Shown here: positions 8,867-17,118 of the stretch, piece by piece
How the letters are laid out: every line of letters starts with the position of its first letter
Position numbering within the stretch: position 1 is the first letter of the stretch
Source of the DNA: Mycobacterium alsense
Lineage (GTDB): Bacteria > Actinomycetota > Actinomycetes > Mycobacteriales > Mycobacteriaceae
DNA length: 64,000 nt
NCBI RefSeq assembly: GCF_002086635.1
Contig: NZ_MVHD01000006.1
Coordinates: forward strand, 1-64,000
Direction of reading: 5' to 3'
Translations under genes and position numbers: made by a program
Notes under the pieces: generated by a model
Seen by the model: only the letters and a program-made list of their open reading frames with translations
What the model was told of the DNA's origin: nothing
Databases searched by the model: none

Positions 8867-9175
8867 GTGGGCATCGACGGAGACTGGGACGTCAGGATCA
8901 AGACCCCGATCGGCACCCTCGCGGTCCGGTATGCGTTCGCCGAAACGGCGGGGGGCCTGGCCGGCACGGCGACCTACAAGGGCGAGACGGTTCCGTTGCG
9001 CGGCTTGACGAGCGCCCCGACCGCCGGCGGCACGCGGTTGGCCTGGCGGCAGTCGGTCACCAAGCCGATGCGGCTCAACCTGGCCTTCGACGTCGTTGTC
9101 GACGGGGATTCGCTGACCGGCCACTCGCGCGCGGGCCGGCTGCCGGCGTCCGCGGTCTCCGGAACCCGGTGCTGA
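8867..9175 (+). CDS. Conserved small protein of unknown function
   Basis: A 102-residue protein starting GTG 8867, directly after the stop of the DJ-1 gene and so co-translated. It is rich in short beta strands ('WDVRIKTPIGTLAVRYAF', 'GTATYKGETVPL', 'GTRLAWRQSVTKPMRLNLAFDVVVDGDSLTGHSRAG'), which suggests a small lipocalin-like beta barrel. I recognise no catalytic motif and cannot name a function. Confidence 0.6.
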   Translation: MGIDGDWDVRIKTPIGTLAVRYAFAETAGGLAGTATYKGETVPLRGLTSAPTAGGTRLAWRQSVTKPMRLNLAFDVVVDGDSLTGHSRAGRLPASAVSGTRC

Positions 9176-9364
9176 CTACCGAAACGGGGCGCGATCAGCC
9201 GAGACCGTCTGGGTCACGAGCTCGTTCGGCGAGGCGCACAAGTTCCGCGCGGACGCGGCCCGACGGCGGCCCGCTGGTTGCTCCGGGAGGGATTGGCCAG
9301 CCCGGCACTGCGCGACGCCAACGGCGAGGCCGGTGACCGCGTTCCGCTGCCCCGGATCAGGTAG
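9171..9364 (+). pseudogene. Possible frameshifted gene remnant
   Basis: Between the small gene and the fadD the plus strand reads as protein in two successive frames. First comes 'ADYRNGARSAETVWVTSSF' followed by 'GEAHKFRADAARR'. After a shift near 9263 it continues 'AARWLLREGLASPAL' and 'RDANGEAGDRVPLPRIR' to a TAG at 9362-9364. Composition and codon use look coding, but there is no start and no single open frame, so this is best read as the tail of a decayed gene. The parent family is not recognisable. Confidence 0.35.
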
Positions 9365-10895
9365 CAGCGCGGGTGGCGGCCTCATTCAGCATGGCGCGCA
9401 GGCGGTGGACGTCGGGCTTGCCGGTGGCGCCGCGGGGGACGTCGTCGTCGGAGGCCAACAAGCGCCACACCGTCGGAACCTTGAAGGCGCTCAGCAGCTT
9501 TCGGGCCGACTGCGTCAGCTCCTCGGCGGTCAGCGCGGCCCCGCACACCACCGCCGCGCCCACGCGGTCGCCCGCGGCGCCGGGAACGTTGGTGACGTAG
9601 GCGTTTTGCACCCGGTCGATCGAACGCAGCGCCCGCTCCACCTCGCTGGGGTAGACGGTCGCGCCGCTGACCTTGAACATGTCGTCGGAGCGGCCGTGGT
9701 AGAACAGGAACCCGTCCCCGTCGAGCCGGCCGAGGTCGCCGGTCGGGTAGAAGCCGTCGGCGGTGAACAGCTCCTCCCGGCCGCGCCGGCAGATGCCGCG
9801 CAGGGTGTGCGGTCCCCGGATCTGGATCACGCCAACGGTTCCCGCGGGAAGCGGCTCGCCGCTTTCGGCATCGACGACGCGAACCTCCATGCCGGCGAAG
9901 GGCTTCCCGCAGCTGCCCCATGCGGTCGGCGGCATGTCGGTGTCGGCCGCGTAGCCGCAGTACGGCCCGAACGCTTCGGTCATGCCGAACAGCGTGGCGC
10001 GCGCCCCGGGCTGCGACCGCAACCCGGGCGGCAGCAAGGCCTCCAGGCTGCCGGGCCGCAGGGCCGACAGATCCGCGCCGATCGCGCCGGCGTGCCGGGC
10101 CAGCGCTTCGGCCTGGTCGGGCCATCCGCGAAACAGGTTGACCCGCTCGGTTTCCAGCAGCCGCAGGGTGGTTTCCGGTCGCGGTATTTCCTCGGTCACC
10201 AGCGTGGCGCCGGCCAGCAGCGCGGACAGGATTCCGCTGCCGAAACCCCCCACCCAGAAAAACGGCATCGGCAGATACAGCCGGGTATCGGGCATGATGC
10301 AGCGTGCCGCCAGGCCCGAGCGCACCGCGGCCAACGCGTTGCCGTGGGAGTGCACGACTCCCTTTGGCGCTCCGCTGCTGCCCGAGGTGAACATGACGAC
10401 CAGCGGGTCGGCGGGGCTGACGGTCGCGGTCATCGCGTCGACGATCCCGCGAGCGCCTTCCCCGGCGGTGGCGTCGGTGAGCCGGTCGGCCGGCCAAATG
10501 GTGCGCAGGGCGGGAAGTTCGGGCCGCGGCACCGAACCAACGTCGTCGAGGTAGCGGTGGCCGCGGAACTCCTCGACGCTGACCAGGAATTGCACCGAGG
10601 CGGCCCGCAACTGGGCGATCAGCTCGCGGGCCTGAAGCAGGGTGCTCAGCGGAACCAGCACGGCGCCGATACGAGTGAGCGCGATCGCCACCCGCACCCA
10701 GCGGGCGCTGTTCGGCATGATCAGCCCGACCCGGGTGCCCTTGCCGACGCCGGCCTGGACGAAGGCCGCGGCCAACTCGCTCGTCGTGGCGTCGAGTTCG
10801 CGGTAGGTGATGCGGGACGACGGGTCGATCACCATCGGCTTCGTGCCCTGCTCGGGGGCGCGCGACCGCACCAGGTGGTCGATCGTGTCAGGCAT
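9357..10895 (-). CDS. AMP-dependent acyl-CoA synthetase/ligase (FadD family), third of tandem set
   Basis: A 512-residue adenylate-forming enzyme that would activate a carboxylic acid to its CoA thioester with ATP. It carries the phosphate loop MFTSGSSGAPKG (about residue 170), GMTEAFG, YPTGDLGRLDGDGF, and the A10 lysine in ATGKPDVHRL. It overlaps the next upstream synthetase by 8 bases and is the last gene of the minus-strand operon that starts at 16376. Shared phrases such as GKGTRVGLIMPN and IGAVLVPLSTLLQARELI show it is a paralogue of its neighbour. Substrate unknown. Confidence 0.88.
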   Translation of the reverse strand: MPDTIDHLVRSRAPEQGTKPMVIDPSSRITYRELDATTSELAAAFVQAGVGKGTRVGLIMPNSARWVRVAIALTRIGAVLVPLSTLLQARELIAQLRAASVQFLVSVEEFRGHRYLDDVGSVPRPELPALRTIWPADRLTDATAGEGARGIVDAMTATVSPADPLVVMFTSGSSGAPKGVVHSHGNALAAVRSGLAARCIMPDTRLYLPMPFFWVGGFGSGILSALLAGATLVTEEIPRPETTLRLLETERVNLFRGWPDQAEALARHAGAIGADLSALRPGSLEALLPPGLRSQPGARATLFGMTEAFGPYCGYAADTDMPPTAWGSCGKPFAGMEVRVVDAESGEPLPAGTVGVIQIRGPHTLRGICRRGREELFTADGFYPTGDLGRLDGDGFLFYHGRSDDMFKVSGATVYPSEVERALRSIDRVQNAYVTNVPGAAGDRVGAAVVCGAALTAEELTQSARKLLSAFKVPTVWRLLASDDDVPRGATGKPDVHRLRAMLNEAATRAAT

Positions 10896-12438
10896 CGAAC
10901 AGCTTCCGCAGTTGCCGCAGATCGACCTTGCCGCTGGGCAGCAGCGGTATCTCGCTGCGGGACAAGGCGAGAAAGCGCTTGGGGATCTTGTATGACGACA
11001 GCTCCGCTTTGAGCCGCGCCCGCAGCGAGGCCTCGTCGAGGTCCGGCTGGACCACCACCGCGGCCACCAGCTCGCCGCGTCGGGCGTCGGGGATGCCCAC
11101 CACGTGAGCCTGCGCGCCCGTGACCCTGGCGATGGCCCGCTCCACCTCGGCCGCCGAGACGTTGGCGCCCGCCGTCTTGATCATCGCGCCGAGCCTGCCG
11201 ACGTAGTAGAAGAATCCGTCGGCGTCGGTGCGTACCAGATCGCCCGTGTGGAACCAGCCGTCGGCGTCGAAGGATTCCTCGCGGCTGCGCTTGTGGTAGC
11301 CCTGCATCACGTACGGCCCCCGGATGCACAGTTCGCCGACCCCGGAGGCGTCGGGGTCGAGGATCGACGTCTCGAATCCCGGCGCGGGCTTGCCGAACGA
11401 TCCACGGCGGCCTTCCGGTTGGTCGGATTCGTCACCGCTGATCAGGACCACGCTGCCGGCCTCGGTCAGCCCCAGCATGTTGTGCCGCAACTGCGGGTCG
11501 GCCGGGCGGGCCTCGGGCGCCATGATCGGGTAGAGGTTGCCGCGCCGCATCGAGGACAGGTCGCGCCCGGGAAAGCTCGGATGATCGGCGAGGTGGGCGA
11601 TCCCGGCGGCGAAACCATTGGTGATCGTGGGCTTTTCGGCCTCCAGCAGGTCGAGGGTCCGGCCGGGGTCGATGGCGTTGGAGCACACCAGCGTCGAGCC
11701 GGCGACCATGGTGGCGAGCAGGCCGAACGCGAACCCGCCGATCCAGAAGAACGGCGAATTGCAGAACAGGCGGTCCTCGGACGTCAGGCCGCGGATGTCG
11801 TTGAGGTTGCGCTGGTGTTCGAGCAGGCCGGTGTGGGTGTGCACCACGCCCTTCGGGGCGGCGGTGGAGCCCGACGTGTAGACGATGGCCAGGGGGTCGC
11901 AGCCGTCGACGTCGGATTCCATCGCCGCCAGCAGCGCGGGCTCACCGACCCCGGACGCATCGGCCAGCCGGCGCACCCGCGCGGGGTCTAGGGCGACGTG
12001 GCGCAGTTGCGGCGCGGCGGTGCAGAACAACGGGGCGCCGGAATCCAGGTCGGCACCCGGAAGGGCCTCGGCCAGCCGCTCGACATAGTCGTGGTGGCGA
12101 AACGACCGCGCGGCCAACAGGATTTCGGTATCGCTGTCGACGAGCTGCTCGCGCAGCTCGCGGGCGGTGGCAAAGGTGGAGAAGGGGATCACCACCGCGC
12201 CGATCCGTGCCGCCGCGAGCATCCCGACGACGAACTCGGTCCCGTTCGGGTAGAGCAGCCCGACGTGGGTGCCCTTCCCGGCCCCGAGCGCGATCAGCCC
12301 GCGGGCCAGCGTCGCGGCGCGGCGATCGGCCTCCGCATAGCTGATGCGGTCGGCATCGCAGACGAGCAGCGGGTGCTCGGCGCGCGAACGAGCCTGGTGT
12401 CGCAGGACTTCGGCGACGGTGCGGGCGTCACCGGGCAT
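10888..12438 (-). CDS. AMP-dependent acyl-CoA synthetase/ligase (FadD family), second of tandem set
   Basis: A 516-residue CoA ligase with the core motifs YTSGSTAAPKG, LGLTEAGS, FHTGDLVRTDADGFFYYVGR and the lysine of LLPSGKVDL. The start is ATG 12438 (MPGDARTVAEVLR). The open frame continues upstream, but into the next gene, so the short start is right. It overlaps the upstream synthetase by 11 bases and the downstream one by 8 bases. GKGTHVGLLYPN and IGAVVIPFSTFATARELRE align with the downstream gene, indicating tandem duplication and divergence rather than unrelated ligases. Confidence 0.88.
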   Translation of the reverse strand: MPGDARTVAEVLRHQARSRAEHPLLVCDADRISYAEADRRAATLARGLIALGAGKGTHVGLLYPNGTEFVVGMLAAARIGAVVIPFSTFATARELREQLVDSDTEILLAARSFRHHDYVERLAEALPGADLDSGAPLFCTAAPQLRHVALDPARVRRLADASGVGEPALLAAMESDVDGCDPLAIVYTSGSTAAPKGVVHTHTGLLEHQRNLNDIRGLTSEDRLFCNSPFFWIGGFAFGLLATMVAGSTLVCSNAIDPGRTLDLLEAEKPTITNGFAAGIAHLADHPSFPGRDLSSMRRGNLYPIMAPEARPADPQLRHNMLGLTEAGSVVLISGDESDQPEGRRGSFGKPAPGFETSILDPDASGVGELCIRGPYVMQGYHKRSREESFDADGWFHTGDLVRTDADGFFYYVGRLGAMIKTAGANVSAAEVERAIARVTGAQAHVVGIPDARRGELVAAVVVQPDLDEASLRARLKAELSSYKIPKRFLALSRSEIPLLPSGKVDLRQLRKLFDA

Positions 12439-13897
12439 GGTCGCGCTGGGCGGTATCGCTGAAGAAGAGCCGCACCGCCGTGAGGTCGGGCTTGCCCGAG
12501 GGCGTGCGGGGGATCGCTTCGACGATCGCGATCTCGGTGGGAATTTCGTAGCGGGCCAGCCGCGTTCGCAGGTGCTGCACCAGCGCGCCGGCGTCGGCGG
12601 ACGCGGTCTCGCGCAACTCCACCATGGCGACCGGCGTCTCGCCGAGTCGCCCATCGGAGCGCCCGACCACCGCCGCACCCGCCACCGCGGGGTGGGCCTC
12701 CAGCGCGACGCGCACGTCGTCGGGCATCACCTTGAACCCGCCGCGAATGATCGCTTGGTCGGCGCGCCCGACGATCCAGAGGAAACCGTCGGCGTCGATG
12801 CGGGCGAGGTCGGTGGTCCGCAGCCACGCCGCCGACGGCCCCAGCTGCCCCGGCTTGACCTCCAGCAGGCCGACGCGGTCGGACCCGAGGACCGCGCCCT
12901 CGTCGTCGACCACCCGAAGCTGTGCGCCCGGGTTGGCCCGCCCGACGCTGCCGCGCTTGGCGCGCCAGTGCTTTTCGTAGTCGGGCAGGGTCCACCCGGC
13001 GACGCCGCCGCCGAATTCGGTTGCGGCGTAGGAGGTCAGCACCGGTATGCCGAACTTTTCCGTGAAGGCGTCGGCGTCGGCGGCCGACAGCGGTGCGGTG
13101 CCGCACGTGACGGCGCGGATGCTTTCCAGGTCGGCCCGCGTGAGGCCCGAGTGCAGGACCGTCCGCAGCGCGGCCGGCACCAGCGACACCGTGCGGGGGC
13201 GGTGCGCGCGTACCGCCTCGGCCCACGCCTCGAGCTCGAATCGTTCCAGCAGCACAAAGGGTCTGGCCTCGGCGATGCACTGCAACACCCGGAACACGCC
13301 GCCGATGTGCACCAGCGGCGAGTTGACGATCGCGACGCCGTGGCGCAGCCGCGTGGGCGCCGGCGCGCCCTCGAAGTCGATGCCCATCACGCTGCGCGCC
13401 AGCATGTCGTAGCCGAGGTCGATGCGTTTGGGTGGCCCGGTCGTTCCGCTGGTCAGCATCCGCACCGCGACGCCGCTCCGCGCGTCGGGCGGGGCCGCGT
13501 GCCGCGACGGCCCGCCGGCGGTGTTCAACCGGGAGCGGATCGTCAACGTCGCGGTCCCCGGCGGCACCAGCGCCGCGACGTCCTCGGCCTCGCCGACGAC
13601 CAGCGGCAGCTCCAGCGCGGCGATGTCGGCCCGGGTGCGCTCGTCGCCGCGCGCGGGGTTGATGACGACGACGGTCCCGCCACCCAGCAGCACCCCAAGG
13701 AAGGTCGCCACCTGCCCGGGCCGGTTGCGCAGCAGCATCCCGACCCGTTCGTGTTCGGTGGCCAGCGGCGCGATGCCGCGAGCCGCGTCGCCCACCTGCC
13801 GCCACGAGTTCCATTGGCCCGCATACTCGATCGCGTTCGAGTCCGGCTGCAGGTCCAGGACGTCGGCGATGCGCCGGGTGAGCGGGTGGGCGGGCAT
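12428..13897 (-). CDS. AMP-dependent acyl-CoA synthetase/ligase family protein, first of tandem set
   Basis: A 489-residue adenylate-forming enzyme, somewhat shorter than its two downstream neighbours. Motifs seen are MLTSGTTGPPKR (phosphate loop), SYAATEFGGG, LRTTDLARIDADGFLWIVGRADQAIIRGG and the A10 lysine in TPSGKPDLTAV. ATG 13897 overlaps the stop of the hydratase gene by one base (TGATG), so translation is coupled. The N-terminal domain is abbreviated compared with long-chain FadD proteins, which suits a small or cyclic acid; that is inference. Confidence 0.85.
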   Translation of the reverse strand: MPAHPLTRRIADVLDLQPDSNAIEYAGQWNSWRQVGDAARGIAPLATEHERVGMLLRNRPGQVATFLGVLLGGGTVVVINPARGDERTRADIAALELPLVVGEAEDVAALVPPGTATLTIRSRLNTAGGPSRHAAPPDARSGVAVRMLTSGTTGPPKRIDLGYDMLARSVMGIDFEGAPAPTRLRHGVAIVNSPLVHIGGVFRVLQCIAEARPFVLLERFELEAWAEAVRAHRPRTVSLVPAALRTVLHSGLTRADLESIRAVTCGTAPLSAADADAFTEKFGIPVLTSYAATEFGGGVAGWTLPDYEKHWRAKRGSVGRANPGAQLRVVDDEGAVLGSDRVGLLEVKPGQLGPSAAWLRTTDLARIDADGFLWIVGRADQAIIRGGFKVMPDDVRVALEAHPAVAGAAVVGRSDGRLGETPVAMVELRETASADAGALVQHLRTRLARYEIPTEIAIVEAIPRTPSGKPDLTAVRLFFSDTAQRDHAR

Positions 13898-14685
13898 CAG
13901 CGAATCTTCGGCTCGCGTGCACCGACCTCGCCCTGCCGGGCGGCCAGTTCGGCGGTACCGATCGGGTTGCCCAGCCGGGTGTAGATGAGCCCCTGCTCCA
14001 TGGCGGTGCGGTACGGCTTGTCCAGCGACTCCCAAATCGCCTTCACGCTGCCCTGGGTCGCCGCCGGCGGCTTGGCCGCGATCGTCGCCGCGATCTCGTG
14101 CGCGCGGCTCCACAACCGGTCGGCGGGGACCACCTCCGTCACCAATCCGATGCGCAGCGCGGTCGCGGCGCTCACCCGCTCGTCGTTGCCCATCAGCGCG
14201 ATGCGCAGTGTCTCGCCGAGACCGATGCGCCGCATCAGCCCGATCGGCTCCAGCGCGGACACCAATCCTGCCGACACGTGGGAGTCGAAAAACGTTGCGT
14301 CGTCGGAGCAGATCACCACGTCGGATTCGTTGACGAAGTAGAACGCGCCCGCGGTGCACATGCCCTGGACCGCGCACACCACCGGCTTCCACACCTTCTG
14401 CCACTTGGGGCTGAGCGCCTCGCCCGGATCTTCGTGGTTCCACACGTTGTCGGGCTGGCCGTAGGGCGTCTTGATGTCCAGACCGGCGCTGAAGGCCCGC
14501 TCGCCGGCCGCCCGCAGCACCACAGCGTGCACCGACTCGTCGAGCTTCACCGCGTGCCAGGCGCGCGCCATCTCCTCGCACATGGCGCGGTCGAACGCGT
14601 TCAGTCGCTCGGGCCGATTCAGCGTGATGGTGGCGACGTGGTCGGCCGCGTCGACGTCGAGAAGGATGGTTTCGAACTGACTCAT
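13897..14685 (-). CDS. Enoyl-CoA hydratase/isomerase family protein
   Basis: A 262-residue crotonase-fold protein. The oxyanion-hole loops are visible in AFSAGLDIK and MCTAGAFYF. The segment where crotonases carry their two catalytic glutamates reads 'FFDSHVSAGLVSALEPIGL', so the canonical pair is not obvious and the reaction may not be hydration. ATG 14685 overlaps the upstream hydratase stop (ATGA). It shares the FFDxHVSxGLV signature with that neighbour, so the two are probably paralogues that might form a hetero-oligomer. Confidence 0.82.
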   Translation of the reverse strand: MSQFETILLDVDAADHVATITLNRPERLNAFDRAMCEEMARAWHAVKLDESVHAVVLRAAGERAFSAGLDIKTPYGQPDNVWNHEDPGEALSPKWQKVWKPVVCAVQGMCTAGAFYFVNESDVVICSDDATFFDSHVSAGLVSALEPIGLMRRIGLGETLRIALMGNDERVSAATALRIGLVTEVVPADRLWSRAHEIAATIAAKPPAATQGSVKAIWESLDKPYRTAMEQGLIYTRLGNPIGTAELAARQGEVGAREPKIR

Positions 14686-15494
14686 CGGCACTGCCAATCC
14701 GGCGCCCGCTTCTCGACGAACGCCTTGGGGCCCTCCAGGGCGTCCTCGGTCCGCAACACGCGCTCGCGGAAGGTTTCGGCGAGGATCTCGGCCTCGTGCA
14801 GCGGCAGGTCCAGGCCCTTGAGGATCGCCAACCGGGTCCCGCGCACGGCGAGCGGCGCGTTGGAGTTGACGATGCCGGCGATCTCGTGGGCACGCTCGAG
14901 AAGCCGGTCGTGCGAGACGATTTCGCTGATCAGGCCGAGTTCGAGAGCCCGCTCCACGCCCATCCGCTCGTGTTTGCCCATCAACGCCATCCGCAGCGCG
15001 ACCGATCGGGGCAGCACCCGGGCCAGCCGCACCAGCTCGCGCCCGGCGACCAGCCCGATGCTGACATGCGGATCGAAGAAGGTGGCGCGGTCGGAGGCGA
15101 TGACGATGTCCGACGTGGTGACCCAGTCCAGGCCCGCCCCACAGCACAGGCCGTTGACGGCGGTCACCATGGGCTTGGCCATCCGGCGAAACGGGGGAGT
15201 GCCCTCCTGGGGAGCCTCCCATTGTTCGTACGTGGACAGGTAGGGCCGTTCGTAGATCACCTTGCCGTCGCCGGGAATGGCCTTCACGTCGGCGCCGGTG
15301 CAGAAGGCGCGGCCGGTGCCGGTGACGACGAGCAGCCAAACGTTGTCGTCGTTCTCGGCCTCGTCGTAGGCGGCGCGCAACTCGGTGATCATGTGCGGGC
15401 TGAGGGCGTTGAGGGCCTCCGGCCGGTTCAACGTGATGGTGGCGGTATGCCCGTCGACCTCATATTTGATGGTGTCGAACGAGTCAGCGGGCAT
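14682..15494 (-). CDS. Enoyl-CoA hydratase/isomerase family protein
   Basis: A 270-residue crotonase-superfamily protein starting MPADSFDTIKYEVDGHTATI. It shows AFCTGADVKAI and NGLCCGAGLDWVTTSDIVIAS at the oxyanion loops and 'FFDPHVSIGLVAGRELVRLARVLP' at the active-site helix. It is the second gene of the minus-strand hydratase/ligase operon: the upstream hydratase ends 21 bases before it, and its own stop overlaps the next start by four bases. The family is clear; whether it hydrates, isomerises or hydrolyses cannot be decided. Confidence 0.85.
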   Translation of the reverse strand: MPADSFDTIKYEVDGHTATITLNRPEALNALSPHMITELRAAYDEAENDDNVWLLVVTGTGRAFCTGADVKAIPGDGKVIYERPYLSTYEQWEAPQEGTPPFRRMAKPMVTAVNGLCCGAGLDWVTTSDIVIASDRATFFDPHVSIGLVAGRELVRLARVLPRSVALRMALMGKHERMGVERALELGLISEIVSHDRLLERAHEIAGIVNSNAPLAVRGTRLAILKGLDLPLHEAEILAETFRERVLRTEDALEGPKAFVEKRAPDWQCR

Positions 15495-15515
15495 TCGTGT
15501 TCCCTTCCTAGGAGG

Positions 15516-16376
15516 TCATCGACCACGGAACTTTGGCGCACGCCGTTGCCGAAACGCCTCCAGTCCCTCTTTGAAATCGCTTGTCCGACAAGACAGCTCC
15601 AGGTTGAACAGTTCCTGGGTCATGGCTTGGTCCAGCGTCGCGTGCTGTCCGAAGGCAAGCGCCTGCTTGGCCAGTCCGATCGCCGCCGTAGGCCCGGCGG
15701 CCAGCCGCTCCACCAGCTGTTCGGCGGCGTCGTCGAGCTCGGCGGGGCTGACCGCCTGGTGGATCAGTCCCCAGTCGGCCGCGTCCGCCGCGCTCAGCTT
15801 TTCGCCCAGCAGCAGCATCCGCCTGGCCCGCGCCACGCCGGCCAGTCGGGGCAGCAGCCAGGTCGAGCCCGTATCCGGGCTGAAGCCACGGTCCACGAAC
15901 GGCTCCCAGAACACCGCTTCGGTGGCGGCCACGGTGAAGTCGGCGGCCAGCGCGAGGTTGCAGCCGAATCCCACCGCCCAGCCCCGCACGCTGCACACCA
16001 CCGGCAGCTGGACGGTCGCGACGAGTTCGATCACGCGGTGCGCGGCGTGCGGAATGCGCCGCACCAGGTCCCCGGCGCGGGGACGCGGCCCGCCCGGCTC
16101 GTTGGTGGCCACCCAGTCGGCGCCGGAGCAGAAGTCGTCCCCGGCCCCGCGGATGTGGATCGCCCGCAACGAGTCGTCGGCGGCGGCGTCGGTCAGCGCC
16201 CCGACCAGTGTGCCGATCATCAAGCGTGTCAACGAGTTACGCCGACCGGGCCGGTCGAGCATGATGCGCAGGACCGGGCCATCTCGGCCCACAACCACCG
16301 AACCCTCGGCATCGGCCCTGGCGGCCTCGTCACTCACCGTCGAATCCGGCCTTTCTCCGCCGATACGGTTACCCAT
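15516..16376 (-). CDS. Enoyl-CoA hydratase/isomerase family protein, first gene of operon
   Basis: A crotonase-fold protein of 286 residues from ATG 16376; the in-frame GTG at 16337 (VSDEAARADAEG) is an alternative start. Visible loops are DFCSGADWVAT and RGWAVGFGCNLALAADF, followed by 'FWEPFVDRGFSPDTGSTWLLPRLAG', which places an aspartate near the second catalytic position. It leads the six-gene operon of three hydratases and three CoA ligases (16376 to 9357) and is divergent from a thioesterase. The ATACAG half of a palindrome overlaps its ATG. Confidence 0.85.
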   Translation of the reverse strand: MGNRIGGERPDSTVSDEAARADAEGSVVVGRDGPVLRIMLDRPGRRNSLTRLMIGTLVGALTDAAADDSLRAIHIRGAGDDFCSGADWVATNEPGGPRPRAGDLVRRIPHAAHRVIELVATVQLPVVCSVRGWAVGFGCNLALAADFTVAATEAVFWEPFVDRGFSPDTGSTWLLPRLAGVARARRMLLLGEKLSAADAADWGLIHQAVSPAELDDAAEQLVERLAAGPTAAIGLAKQALAFGQHATLDQAMTQELFNLELSCRTSDFKEGLEAFRQRRAPKFRGR

Positions 16377-16406
16377 ACAGTAGGCAATACGATTGATACG
16401 CTGTAT
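16375..16406. promoter_or_regulatory. Divergent promoter/operator with ATACAG...CTGTAT inverted repeat
   Basis: ATACAG (16375-16380, within TACAGTA) and CTGTAT (16401-16406) form an inverted repeat across the start region of the minus-strand hydratase and upstream of the thioesterase at 16459. Both halves also match mycobacterial -10 boxes (TANNNT), one per direction. The site may be back-to-back promoters, a repressor site, or both. Confidence 0.45.
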
Positions 16407-16458
16407 AAGTTAGCAAGGAAACGCTACCGACGGAAACGGCCGGGTGAAAGAGGGAAGC

Positions 16459-17118
16459 ATGGGCTCGACGGACGCCAAATTCGGGGAGGCGCCGCTTGCC
16501 CAGACCGTGGCCGCCGCCGGCGCGATGCGGCGCCTGGGCTCGCTGCTGCTATCGCTCGAACACCCCCATCCCACCGTGGACGCCATGCTCGCGAAGTTCG
16601 CCCAGTGGGAACGTGAGCTGTCGGCCGCGGCACCGCTGGACAACGCGCCGCGGATCGGCCAGACCGACGGCGATCCCCGACGGGTGTACCTCAACCACGC
16701 CACCGACATCGGCGCCTACAACGCGTGCTTTCCCGAGTACCGGTTCGATCACGTCGATCCCGAGAAGGCCGTGGGCGCCGTCAGCTTCCCGCTGGTCTAC
16801 GAGGGGCCGCCGGGGCTGGTGCACGGCGGCTTCCTCGGGGTCTTCTTCGATTGCGTTATCCAGCACCACAATTGCGTCACCGGTCTCTCCGGCAAGACCC
16901 GGTCCCTGCTGGTCACTTTCCGCCGGCCGACGCCACTGTTGACCGAGCTGCGTTTCGACATCGTTCGGTCACAGGTCGACCGGGGCATTTCGTCGACGGC
17001 GCGGCTGCTGCTCGACGACGAGGTGCTGTGTACCGGCGAGGTCAACACGCTGGCGTCGGCCCCGGAACAGCTGGCCGGAACCAGATTCGGCAGGCGGCGA
17101 AAGGAGTCCGGCACATGA
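16459..17118 (+). CDS. Hotdog-fold thioesterase (PaaI-like)
   Basis: A 219-residue protein with the hotdog active-site phrase LVHGGFLGVFFDCVIQHHN, in which HGG and the aspartate are the usual PaaI-type catalytic signature. The N-terminal 80 residues are a helical extension. It would hydrolyse an acyl-CoA to free acid and CoA, rescuing CoA when intermediates stall. ATG 16459 is preferred over GTG 16444 because the AGAGGGA ribosome site lies directly before it. Its stop overlaps the start of the downstream hydratase (ATGA). Confidence 0.82.
   Translation: MGSTDAKFGEAPLAQTVAAAGAMRRLGSLLLSLEHPHPTVDAMLAKFAQWERELSAAAPLDNAPRIGQTDGDPRRVYLNHATDIGAYNACFPEYRFDHVDPEKAVGAVSFPLVYEGPPGLVHGGFLGVFFDCVIQHHNCVTGLSGKTRSLLVTFRRPTPLLTELRFDIVRSQVDRGISSTARLLLDDEVLCTGEVNTLASAPEQLAGTRFGRRRKESGT

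Noticed and set aside
14682..16376. Alternating similar crotonase genes considered as a recent tandem duplication
   Set aside because: Only two of the three (13897-15494) share a special signature; the third is clearly diverged, so no recent amplification is supported.
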